From Hymenoscyphus infarciens (taxonomy: Eukaryota; Ascomycota; Leotiomycetes; Helotiales; Helotiaceae): a stretch of DNA of 64,000 nt. Where the stretch lies: positions 1 to 64,000 of the forward strand of contig LLCB01000261.1 of assembly GCA_001414345.1 (NCBI GenBank), in the 5' to 3' direction. Below the pieces are notes generated by a model. It made no database searches. It worked only from the letters and a program-made list of their open reading frames with translations, and was not told where the DNA came from. A program made the position numbers and the translations under genes. Positions 23,990 through 36,399 of the stretch are shown here, piece by piece (the first letter of the stretch is position 1; each line of letters begins with the position of its first letter).

Positions 23990-26600
23990 AATAGTATCCT
24001 TAGTAAGATAATAAATCTCTAAATTATCTAATAAACGTATTAGTCTATTAACCTTGAAATTGAAATTTTATTCTCTGAATTAAGGAATTAGATATTAGTA
24101 CTAGAAACCCTTAAATCTGCTTATAATATTAGGTATTTACTATTATAGAAAAAGTATATATAAGGTATATTAGAATATTAGAACTAAAAGAATAGTATAT
24201 ATCTATAATACTATAAATAACAAAGATATTTAAAATCTGTAAGTATTATTAATAGTAATTAAATTAGCTCTTAGAACTATATATAAATACGACTTTTATA
24301 TAAAGTAAAAAGAAGAAAATAATCTACTACTATATCTTTAAAAGGCTACCTTCTTCTTTAATAAATAGTCTTTTAACTTTATCTATATTAATTAAAGATA
24401 GATTATTATTTAAAGAAACTTCTTTTAATAAATTTAAAGAACCTTTTTATAATAGCTTATACTTTATAAAGTCTAACTTAGAATCTCTTATACTATTATA
24501 ATTTAATTCTAAAAATAAGAGACTAATAGCTAATATATATTTTAAAAGTAAGAGTTTATTAGTACTTAAATAGAGTATAAAAGTATAGCTAACGCTCTTA
24601 GAATAAGCTATCTAAGAATTCTTAATAAAAACATTTATTATATTAGACTTATTACTAGTAGAGAAAGGAAACTTAGCTATAGTTAGAAATACTCTTTTAC
24701 TAAATAAAGGACTATTACTATTTTAGAGGAAAATTACTACTAAGTTAAATATATTATTTATAGTATTAGTTCTATTATTTTACAGTTTACTATATAAAGA
24801 TATAGAGATGTTCTTAACTTTTATAGAATATACTATAAAAGCTAATTATAATAATCTAGTTATATTAAAAGAAGGGAAGTTCTTAATTATAATATCTAAT
24901 TATTATAAGAAGGCTATTAGATATATTTAAGGCCTCTTATAAGCTATTAAAGAAGACTTTAAGAAGTTAAAGGCTTTATTAATTAATAGATTTCTTTAAA
25001 AGAATAGAGAAGATAAAGTAGAATTAGTAATAGATAAGATAACATCTTTAAATTAGAATAGATACCTTCTTTATAAGTACTATATAGAAATATAAGATAT
25101 TAAATAGGATTTACCTAATACTATAAAAGCTTAGCTATATAAGTAAGCTACTAAGAGACTTAACAAAGGACTGATAAGAATAGTAGTTTATTCTAATAGA
25201 GTAATATTAAGGATTATTAAGATTAAATCCTTAATTTAAAATATAAAGGCTATTATTAAAGAATTAGATAACTATAACCTAAGAGTAGTAGAGGTAACTA
25301 ATATATATTTAGAAGTAGATAACTTAGGATTATAACTAGAATTTAGTTAAATATAGAAGTTTATAAAAATAGATTAAGAAAAGAATAATTACTATATAGC
25401 TACTATAGAAGCTCTTATTAACTCTCTTATAAAGTAGACTCTAGCCTCTTAGAGCTAAAATTGAATTCCTTTCTAAAGAGGAAATAGAAACATAGTACTA
25501 GTTAGTATTAACATAGCTTTCGTTTCTAGACCTAATACTTAGTTTAGTCTAAGAAAGCTATTTATATACTATACTTATAGAAAGGAAGGTTATAGTTCTA
25601 GAAACTATAAAACTCTTTTATTTAAATAGTTATTAAGAGTTAAATAATAGAAATAATAAGATAAATAAAATTAAAATTATATAATATAAGCTTATATAGT
25701 AGAGCTTTATTATAATTAAAACTAATACTTCTAATAGAACTTATAAGGTTATTAGTTTTAAGAGAATTAAAAGAGATAACCTTTTTTAAATAATATAAGA
25801 AATTATTATAATATTAAGCTTTAATAAATAAATTAAGATAAAGCTAGCTTTAGACAATTAGTAATAGGTAATAATTCAATAGCTAGCTAAGAAACTTAGA
25901 CAATTTAGAGCAGATTAATATTAGATAGTACTATAGTTACTTAAGTACTACTAAAGTAGATAGTTAATATATCTAATTCTACTATTAATAAGTAGAATAC
26001 TAGAGATTTAGATATAGTCTATAATAGAGGATATATATATAAAACAGAGGTAGAAATATAAGTACTAGTAAACATATTAACTCTAGTATAATTATAAGAA
26101 GTTGAAGTATTAGTAGTAAAGAAGTAGTTAAGTATAAGGATCTTAAGTAGTATCTTTTTTATAAAACCTTTTAGTAGACTAACTAAGAAAGGAAAATATA
26201 AAGTACTTATAGTTAAAGAATATAAAAACAATATTATAGAAGATACTATATCTATATAGAAGCTATTACTCTAACTCTCTACTCTTAGTCTAAAAAAGAA
26301 GGTAGTAATAAAGAAAGCTAAGCAACTTATTATAAGTATAATAGAATAAGAGGACTTTTTTCTAGCTAATATATTAGTAAATATAAAGCTTAAGATGTCT
26401 TTACTTTAGCTTTATAATTAGTCTTCTAGAGATAGATTTAAACTTATAAGACTACTTAAACTTAAACCTAAATCTAACTCTATAAAGGCTAGGTTATTAA
26501 GAGATAGCTATACTATTAACGTTTTCTAGGTTAAAGATACTAATATAATAACTATAATACTTATTAAAATAATTAAAAGAATATAGAAGATAATTAATAA
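23990..26600 (+). pseudogene. Probable gag region of the outer element
   Basis: A+T-rich with a purine-rich plus strand, as expected of the mutated coding strand. No domain can be named. Its position between the 5' LTR and the protease relic suggests gag. Confidence 0.4.
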
Positions 26601-29600
26601 TAAATACTTAGACTAGCTAGAAAACGAATTAACCTTGTTCTTAACTAAGAAAGTATATAACTTTTATATATAAGTAGTAGTATAATCTTATATTAATTAG
26701 AAAGGAATCTATAATTTAAATTAAGTACTACTAGATAAGGGTTCTATTATTAACCTTATATTAGAATTAGTAGTATAGAATTTAGAGTATAAGTTAAGAT
26801 TAGACTATTTAATTATAATTAAAGTAGCTAATATAATACTTTATCTATTAGAATACTTTATCTACTTTAATATATATATTAGTAGTATTAATAAAGTTAT
26901 TAACGTATATCTTATCTTAAATAAAACCTTATATTTACTATTACTAAGTTAATAGTAGATATAAGATTATAGAATTATAAGAGATTATAAGAACGAGAAA
27001 TATTAGATTAAGATAAAGGAAAGTAAATATAAAGAGCTTAAAAGTACTATTCTAACTAAGAGGATTAAAGTCCTTTAAGTAGTTACTAATTTAAACGTTT
27101 TATATAGTAAATTATCTATAACTAGAAAAATTGTCTATATATATAAGATAGAAATTTAGAATATAGTATAATATATCTATAATATAACTATATAGGTATT
27201 AGTCTAAGTTACTAAAGAATATATTAAGGAAGTAGATTCTAAGAATAAAGAAATAGTTAATTAGATATTTAAAGAATTATAAGATAAGATTAAATAAGAA
27301 TATAAAGATAGAAATAAACTTCTTAAAGCTAGTACTCTAGCTAGTACTAATTTACTAATAATTAAACGATTTATAATAATAGAACTATAGTTTAGTTTAA
27401 AAGCTAACTATAAGTAGAGAGCCTAGCCTTTACTTATAAAGATAAAGTCTAACTAAAAAGGAGAGGATTAAAGAGAAAAGTATTAAAACCTAGAATATAA
27501 TTATCTATTAAGGTATAATATTTTAAAGAAAGGTATAAGAATTTAGTCTTCTTATAAGATGTCTTAGAATAATTAAGAAACTAAGACAAAATACTATTAA
27601 TATAATTATTATTAAATAATTAGTAGTTAGTAGATATATAAGAGAAGGTAGAGAGTTACTTTATAAATCCTATTAAAATAGCTTTAAATTAATCTTAGTT
27701 ATATAATAGAAAGGGAAAGATAAGGGTTAAGAAGAGAATAGAAGGGTTAAGGTCTTAGTAGGAGGTATAACTATCTATTACTATAATACTAAAATCTATA
27801 TAAAATAAGAAATTAGATAGTAGAGAAGGGAAATAGGTTAGCTTAAATATAGTAGAAGTTAAAGGTATACTTTTATCTATGTCTAGATTACTAGAATCTA
27901 AACCTATATATATATATCTATAAGGGAAGAGAAGATAGTTAGGTATTATTATAGCTTTTAATAAAGATAACCTTTCTTATTATTCTAGTATTAAACTATT
28001 ATAAAGTAAATTAAGTAGTTAGTAGAGAAATTAGAGATAAGTAATAAATATTAGAGTATAACTCTTAAAAGAAGCTATAGTAGTAGAAAGTAAAGATTAT
28101 AAGAATAGTCTATTTATAGCTAAGACGCTAAAATAGAGCTAGAGTAGTATTAAAGTATATCTTATAAAAAAAAGAGTAAGATTTAAAGAAGTAGTTAAGG
28201 TTATAAGAAATCTTAACTTATTTAATAATAAAATACTAGAATTTAAAATAGATAAAGGAATATAAATTTCAAACTTCTAGTAGACTAGATAAGATAAAAT
28301 AGAAATATTTATAAGTTAATAAATAATTATTAAAGCTAGTATTAAAAGTCTAATATAGAGAGAGGAAGTAGATAAAGAAGAGGATATATTTAATATAACT
28401 TATAGATTCTCTACTACTAAAAGACCTTTCTAATATAAGAGAAGGTAAATAGAGGAATAAGAACTATATAAGCTAGAATAAGAGAAGATTAAAAATATTA
28501 TAAATAGGATAATAGAGGAGTTAGTAAATATAAAGGAAAAGAGGTATATATTATAGAAATTACTATTTTAATAAAGAGATATTTTTATAGATAATATTAG
28601 AAAAATGTCTAAAATAGACCTAGTTAAATATAGAATTCCTACTTATTATAATTATACTTTAAAGAAGTTATTAATTATAAAATAGTTATTAAAAGAGATA
28701 GAATATTAAAAGAAGTTACTATTTAAATTAGTAGAAGTAAAGGTAATTATTTAATATAAATCTCCTTAGTTAGTAAGAATATAATTAATTCTAAAGAAAA
28801 ATAATATAATAAGGATAGTATATAATTATATCCTAGTAAATAAAGCTATAATAAAATCATAATACTTAATAAAGTAATAGGAAACTATTTTATAGTAAAT
28901 CGTAAAGCTAGATATAAGGTATATGTTTTTATTAGATACTAGTAATAGGTATTAAGCTATAAAACTGTTTAAGAATTATTAGTATAAAATAGCTTTTTAG
29001 ACTACGTTAGAATAGTATTACTACTAAGTAATAGGATAAGAACTTATAAGAGTACTAGGTACTTACTCTAAATTAAAAGATTTAGAGTACTTAGTAATAC
29101 TAGGACTAAATACTAAACTAGCGCTATTAGATATTAATAAGAATACTTATTTCTTATATTTTATAGATAATAACTAAAGAGGTATAAAGGACTTCTCTAC
29201 TTTAATATAGTTTCTAAGAGAATACTACTTTCTAAGAGTAGTATAGGCGAAGCTTATATTAAGCCTACCTAAGACGAAATTTATAGTTATTGAATTAAAC
29301 TGTCTAAGATATTAGAGGCTAGCTAAAGGAGGCTTAAAGCTAGTACTTAATAAGCTAGCTATAATTCGAGATTACGTAGTCTTTAAAAGTACTAAGGAAG
29401 TAGAACGATTCCTATTTATACTACTATTCTTAAAGGATTATATACTAGAACGCGTAGACCTTTTAATAATTATTAAAAGTTTAATAACCTATATTATAGA
29501 AGACTACTAATTAAAAGGAGTAGTAAAACAGCGACGAAAGGTTACTAGCTTCGAGTAGTTAGAAAAACATATATAAGCTTTTAAGAGAGTAAAAAAGGAG

Positions 29601-31087
29601 GTATATATAAATATTATTATAGCTAGGAATAGTAATCTATAATATTACTTAGTAACTAACACGTTAGAGACTAGCTATAGAGGTGTTCTTTTCTAACTAC
29701 TTAGAAGTATAATTAAGATAGAAGCTAAGTTTATAAAACTATCTAAAATAAATATTATTATGTTTATATCTTTTTAACTTATACTAATATAGTAAAAGTA
29801 CTATACTACTAAGTAAGAAGCTTATATAGTACTTCTAGGCCTAGAAGAATTATATTATTTTATTTAAGAAATAAACATCTTAGTAAAAGTATATACTAAT
29901 TACTTTACTTTAATAATAGTAATTTAAAGTAATAATATAAAAGAGTAGATTATTTATTAGTAAATAAGACTTACTAAGTATAACTTTAAAATTATTAATA
30001 TACTAGAGAAATCATTAATAGTAATAGATAGGTTATCTAGAATTATTAAATACCTAGCTTATTAATATCTAATAAGGTTTAAAGAATTTACTCTTCTAGC
30101 TATAGTATTAGAAATCGTAAATAGAGAAGTAGAGATAAATAAAACTTTAAGACCTAAATTAATCTATAATAATATCTAAGAATAAATTTAAGAAAAGAAG
30201 GAATAATAGATAAAGTAGTTTATCTTATAGTATACTAATACTCTAGAATATAAAATTATAGACACTATACTATATATAAGAATATTAACTAAATTATTTA
30301 AGAAAGTTATTAGGAAGTAAGCTACGAATTTAATAATATTAGAAAGAGATAAACTATTATACTTAAAATTAGTATTTTAAGAATAAGCTAGGAAACTAGC
30401 ATTCTATATTATACTAGAGCAGGTAGTAGTAGTACTTTAGTAATTATATAATTCTTACGAGTACTTTATAGAAAAACTTATACTAAGAAGAACTATTAGA
30501 AGATTCTAGTAGCTTACTAGAACTAAGGATATTACTATATACTACTGTTTATATCTAAATTACTAATTCTTAGAACCTTTTAAGCTAATAAAAGGACTTA
30601 TACTAATCTTATATTTATAACTATAGGATTTAGTAAGATTTGATTATATTAGTTCTATCTTATTAGTAGTAAAGTTAGAAGTAAGATTTATACTATTAAT
30701 AGTCGATTATATAATAAGGTAGGTAACTTTTAAACTATAATAAGCTATAACGTCGGTAAACATATTATATAGTTTTTAACAATAAGTAGTAAGACTATTT
30801 AGATAGCTAAGAGTAGCTTATAGTAATAATAGTACTTATTTTACTAAAGGGGTATTTCTTATAGAGTTAGCTAAGAATAGAGTATACTAATACTTTATAT
30901 CTATATTATACTCTTAATCTATAGAGTTAGTAGAAGTATATATAAAGATGTTCTTAGAGGCTTTAAGAGCGGAATTATAAGCCTTACTAGTAAAGATATT
31001 CTAGTAGAATAAGTATTATATAAGAATTAAAGTAGTATTATAGTTAAGAGATATATATGTTTATAGATTTACTCTAGCCTAACTTAT
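26600..31087 (+). pseudogene. Gypsy pol relic: protease, reverse transcriptase, RNase H, start of integrase
   Basis: A protease-like LLD.GSIINLI lies near 26728-26760. A reverse-transcriptase block in the frame starting at 28923 contains MFLLDTSNRY (28923-28952) and the YxDD-box equivalent YFIDNN near 29160. An RNase H-like part follows to about 30000. The integrase core shows VDY near 30702 and AYSNNSTYF near 30810, the mutated equivalent of the D-N-G motif. RT and integrase share one frame. The frame is interrupted by TAA/TAG only in the parts I read, and it ends at the nested insertion (target CTTAT, 31083-31087). Confidence 0.75.
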
Positions 31088-31583
31088 TATAATAGTATAC
31101 TATCCTGGATTATTATATAATAGCTGGATTATTATATAATAGTACTATCTGGAATTGTCAGTATTCGCGAAACTGCTAATACTCTTAAGTAGTGCTAATA
31201 CCTCTAATACCTCTTTAGCTAAGATTATAAATAACCGATACTTATGTAAGCGAAGTACTAAAGGTATTAATATCTGATATTTATATATAGAAGGGATTAA
31301 GGTCTAGATATTATATATTTAGCTTTTTAAAGGATTAGAGGTTATATATTTAGCTTTTTAGCTCTTATTATTTAGTATTAGCTATATTAGGTAGGGCTTA
31401 GTTATTATTATTATTAGAACTTAGAAGCTTCTAACCTTCTTATATATAGACGTTTATGTTTAGTATAGTAGAGAGATAGTTATTATTTTCTTCTATATTA
31501 GTATCTAGTATTTATATATATTATTCTACTATATATACTCCTATATACCTCTACTATAGTTATATATATTTCGTGCTATTATA
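31088..31583 (+). repeat. 5' LTR of the nested element
   Basis: 496 bp, the same length as the 3' copy at 35904-36399; differences are almost all C/T and G/A changes. Confidence 0.87.
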
Positions 31584-32879
31584 TAAAAATAATAACTCTT
31601 CTTTATTAGTAATAGCCTTAATAATATCTTCTTTAAGCTTATTACTACTCTTTATTTAGAAGTCGATTTGCTCTTAATTCAGAATATTATAACAGTATTC
31701 TTAAATAGCTAGGTAATTAGAGACTACTTAGATAGCTAGTAATAGTAGAGTTTATTATCTATATAGATAGCTAGTGTAAATCGTGTTTTAGTATATGTTA
31801 AGGGATTAGAATACGCTAAGTATTTTCTAAGAGTCCTAATAACCCTAGAGTTAGTAAATAAGTTAACTTATAATAGTTATCTAGAAGGCTTCCAAATCTG
31901 ATCTTACCCCCCCCCCCCCTCTTCTAAATCGGCATCTTTGAAATATTAAACCTAGTTCTACTATAAGGTGTTAAACGCTCTTCTAGGGCTACCTCTCTTT
32001 CTAAAAGCTGCCTGAATAGCACTCGTATACTAAGATTAAGAAGATCTTAACGAAATAACGGTTAAAGAGACTAGCGGGACTTCTTAAATATAGACTAGAT
32101 ATAGTCGGTTATATAAGCTTTAGAAGTAGAGAATTAAGAAATAAGGAATTAGCTAGCTAAGCTAGAAAGATAGATAAGTAAGCTTATAATTTAAAGTTAA
32201 TAAAACACTTCGCCTTCTAACTCTCTCTAATCTAATCCTCTTTTGAACTCTCGATTAAACCCTCTTCTACTTCTAAGCCTAAATTCATACCCCTTTTAGC
32301 TATAGGTAGCTACCCCTAATACCTTCTAATAACCCTCTTCTAGGGCTACCCCTCTTTTCGAAAGACTCTCTAAACCCTCTCTAATCTATAACTATATACT
32401 AAGACCTAGAAGATCTTAACGAAATAATAAGTAAGACTTCTTAGATATAGACGATATATTGATAAGATAGTAGTATAAAAATAAAGGATAAAACGATTAG
32501 TTAGATAAGATAGATATAATTATAAGCGAACTATAAAGTTAATAAACACTCTGTCTCTGAACCCTTACCGATCTAACCCTCTTTCGAACCTTTGTTCGAA
32601 CCCTTCTTTGCTTTTTAAAGCCTATGTTTAAACCTCCTTCGCTTATAGGCCTCTGCCTCTAATGAACTTCCTACTACTTTCTAAACTTCGAAGTAGATAT
32701 AAATCGGTTAAAATACGCTTTCTATTAGAACGAAACTTAAAAGTAAGCTCTTAGCTAAGTTATTACTATTTCTTAACTAAACATTATCCGACTCTACTTT
32801 AAACTTTTCCTTTAAAAATACCTCTATTAGTAGACATTTAAAAAGACTACAGTTATAGACTAAGTCCTCGCCGGTATAA

Positions 32880-33320
32880 AGGTTGAAAGAGATAGAAGTT
32901 GAAAGAGAAGGAAGTAGAATTAGAATAAGATTACGCTAAAGAAACTTTTGCCGACTTTAAAAGGTTACTTTTCAAGTATAGCTATACTTAGAGAGATACT
33001 AGAATCGGAAAGGTTCTTTTATATATAGAATAAAACAAGATTACACCTTAGCTCTAAAACGCGTCTACTACTCTTAAGAGACGCTGGAATTATAACTTTG
33101 CTAAAGATAGTAAACGATCTTTTAGCTATAGATAAGGAGGGATACTAAAGTACTAAATATTTAGAAACGACCACGCTTATTGATATTAGCACTTTAGTTT
33201 AAAGAATACTCCTCTATCCTTGTCTAGTTTAGCTCCGAACTCCCTACGATACGATAGCGAATCGTCCTCTACTTCGGAAGTGGAATCGGAATCGGAAGAT
33301 GAATAAGTCCTTAAGTACCC
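32880..33320 (+). pseudogene. Possible gag-like ORF remnant in the nested element
   Basis: The plus strand regains coding texture here, with TPLSLSSLAPNSLRYDSESS and an acidic end (EVESESEDE) finishing at about 33309. It could be the C-terminus of a gag-like protein. No domain recognised. Confidence 0.35.
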
Positions 33321-33427
33321 TGATTTAGACCTGAATCACTGAAGGGAACAAGGCGGCCTACGGGCCTGAGCAATATAGTTTCATACGACTAGACATCCGA
33401 ACTTAGATGCTACTGTATCCGTAACTG

Positions 33428-33822
33428 CCCTTTTTGTTGTCCTCGGATACTCGGATAACAAATTTCAAACTTTGACAACTTCGGAAACAACTTCGCCTTT
33501 GACTACCCGAAACTACCCCTTTTTGTTGTCCTAAACATCGGACAGCATTTTCAAATTCGGCATCAAGTTCATTTGACCAGCCGAAACTACACCCCTTTTT
33601 TGTTGTCCCGAACTTCGGACAGCATTTTTAACATTCGGCAACAACTCTTTTGACTAGCCGAAACCACCCCTTTTATTGTCCCGAACTTTGGACAGTAAGA
33701 CAACTTCGGCATCAAGTTTATTTGACCAGCCGAAACTGCTCCTTTTGTTGTCCTGAAAGTCGGATAACAGTTTCAACTTTGACAACTTCGGCATCAACTT
33801 CGCCTTTGACCAGCCGAAACGC
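33428..33822. repeat. Five imperfect tandem repeats of about 70-88 bp
   Basis: Units start near 33428, 33507, 33592, 33667 and 33739. Each runs CCTTTTTGTTGTCC, then CGGACAGCATTTT or a variant, then TTCGGCATCAAGTTC, then TTTGACCAGCCGAAAC. CpA dinucleotides are common here, so this stretch is much less RIP-mutated than its surroundings. Confidence 0.8.
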
Positions 33823-34633
33823 CACCGACTCTGGTATAGAGTCTTACAGTCGTTACTTTCTTACTTTCTTTTACTTCTGGTAGGGCTAGAAGTTCTTTTT
33901 TTATCTAAATTCGACTCGGATACGAATCGGTACGCTCTTGAAAGGATAGTAACCTCTTAGCTAAGTTATTACTATCTACGACATTATCGACTTTTCGTTT
34001 CCGACTTTACTTTGAGTCCTCGCCGACCTGAAATCCGGACGAACTTACTTTCTTTTATATCTGGCATATTAGATGTTTTATTCGAATTTGAATCGGATAT
34101 GAATTAGTACGCTCTCGAAGTGAGCTCTTAACTGAGTTATTACTGTTACCTTCAACGTTACCTCTTGATGTTCGCTTCCGACTCTATTCTGAATTTGCCT
34201 CTGTCTCTGTATTGAACTTTTTGAACTTTGAACTTTGAACTTTTTCCGACCTGCTGGACAGGATCGGACTACGCTCTTTTAGCGAACGCGAATGCTTGTA
34301 CTTTGATATTGAAGGATTAGACACGAAGTTAAAATTATAAGTATCTACGAAGTCGGTTACGATTCGGATCCCGCTTGGTATTCTACAGACAATTTTCAGG
34401 GTTTACTATATTGTCTGATAGACTGACACCTCTCTGAATAGCTTAACATATGGGAATTAGATAAGAATTAGATAAAAGAGTTAAATTTGTGAAACTCTAG
34501 TAATACCCTCTAAATCTAGTTACTCTTGATAAGGAACTTACGATGAAAACCCGAGATAAAACACTAACTAGTGAGAATGTTCGAAATTAATAAAGTGAAG
34601 AACTAAGACCGAGTTACTACTGAAACAGGGCCT

Positions 34634-35170
34634 ACTAACCCTCTCTAGGCCGTAGCCTCTCCTTCCTCTGACTTATTATCCTCCTCCCCACTCTTCTGAG
34701 CGTAAGGAGCTCGAATCGGCTCTTCCTCTACTACCTCCTTCTTATAGAGACGCTTCTTACCTCGGCGACCTCTCGTAACCAGCTTTAGAGGGGACGCTTA
34801 TAAACTCTTTAGATAGGCCTTAAAGAGGACTCGAACCTAGGTTTAGATAGAGGTCCTACCCTTTATAGCATAGTATAAGGACTATTAAATGTTAGTAACT
34901 AAAACCTCTCTAATAAGTAAGGGGTACTTATAGTAACCTTAGTATAAAGCGCTTAAGTCTCTTTTAGGAGGGCGAACTATACCTCTAAACTATTCTTTAG
35001 TACCTCTATACTAGTAACAACTAATATCTTATCTAAGGCCTTAGTAGCCTTCTTAACCTCCCCCTTCTCCTCTTTACCTTAAAGCTTACTAAACTCTTTC
35101 TTAATAAACTATAGTAACTACCTAAGTTAGAATAGATTTAGTATATATTCAGGATTAAACTTACTAGGAT
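34634..35170 (-). pseudogene. Antisense ORF remnant inside the nested element
   Basis: On the minus strand a highly charged C-terminus is readable (VTRGRRGKKRLYKKEVVEEE, ending TAG near 34640). Upstream, in another frame, lies a mutated coding-like stretch with EEKGEVKKATKALDKILVV. The sequence nearest 34640-34790 is the least mutated. The transcription direction is opposite to the LTRs. No domain recognised. Confidence 0.4.
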
Positions 35171-35903
35171 ATATATAGTATTCTACTCTATATAGTACCT
35201 ATACTTCTTCGACTTTAGCTTCTTAAAAGTATATATATAATCTCTATTTTAAGATTTTACCTAAAGGTACTAAATATAGTAGACTTAGTAAGTAGCTAGA
35301 AGTATACTAAGAGGACACGGAAGAGGTATTTTACTATATTAGATTAGCTCTGAATTAGGTCTAATTAAGAAGAGAAGAACTTACTTTTATATATATAATA
35401 TATATATATATTCTAGGAGATAAGTTAGTATATAAGGATATACCTAATTAGAAGGTATTCTTACTATTTATATTATTTAGATAAAAAGAAAAGAAAAAGA
35501 GAAGTTAGAATTAAGGAAAAGTCGCCTACTAATATACTACTTATAATAATAGCTATCGCTTTACGATTATTATTTATTACTTAATAATTACTATTATAAT
35601 ATATAATAATAGTAAGAATATAATAACTCTATAATAGCGTACTACTTTTTACTTACTAGCTAATTATTAGCTTCTCTTCTATTTATATCCTATTATTATA
35701 TAGTATATAGTAGTAAATAAAGAGTGATTAGCTCTTAAATAATAATACTACTAGCTACTAACTCTACCTTAACTACTAGATACTATAATAATAAAATAAG
35801 TTATATTCTTTATAATAAAAAGACAAATAATACTCTAATTAACCTAATACCTTACTAATTAATAACCGAAGACTTAGGATAAGTCTTTTTAAAGGAGGGG
35901 AGA

Positions 35904-36399
35904 TATAATAGTATACTATCCTAGATTATTATATAATAGCTAGATTATTATATAATAGTACTATCTAGAATTATCGGTATTTATGAAACTGCTAATACCT
36001 CTAAGTAGTACTAATACCTCTAATACCTCTTTAGCTGAGATTATAAATAACTAATACTTATATAAGCAAAGTGCTAAAGGTATTAATATCCGATATTTAT
36101 ATATAGAAGGAATTAAGATCTAGATATTATATATTTAGCTTTCTAAAGAATTAGAGGTTATATATTTAACTTTTTAGCTCTTATTATTTAGTATTAGCTA
36201 TATTAAGTAGAGCTTAGTTATTATTATTATCAGAACTTAGAAGCTTCTAACCTTCTTATATATAGACGTTTATATTTAATATAGTAGAGAGATAGTTATT
36301 ATTTTCTTCTATATTAGTACCTAGTATCTATATATGTTATTCTACTATATATACTCCTATATACCTCTACTATAGTTATATATATTTCGTGCCGTTATA
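35904..36399 (+). repeat. 3' LTR of the nested element
   Basis: 496 bp, a pair with 31088-31583; directly followed by the duplicated CTTAT. Confidence 0.87.

Larger units (their letters stand above)
31088..36399 (+). mobile_element. Nested 5.3-kb LTR element without recognisable pol (LARD-like)
   Basis: Two LTRs of 496 bp each (31088-31583 and 35904-36399) bound a 4.3-kb interior. CTTAT is duplicated on both sides (31083-31087 and 36400-36404). The LTRs start TATAATAG (probably TGTAATAG before RIP) and end GTTATA or ATTATA (probably GTTACA). A polypurine tract AAAGGAGGGGAGA precedes the 3' LTR. No reverse transcriptase or integrase was recognised inside, so it is probably non-autonomous. It inserted into the integrase region of the outer element and is therefore younger than it. 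Confidence 0.85.

Noticed and set aside
26019..26231. 70-codon minus-strand frame within the outer element
   Set aside because: A chance open stretch opposite the mutated Gypsy coding strand.
33650..33883. 77-codon plus-strand frame in the nested element
   Set aside because: It runs through the tandem repeats and is explained by them; no start context or domain.
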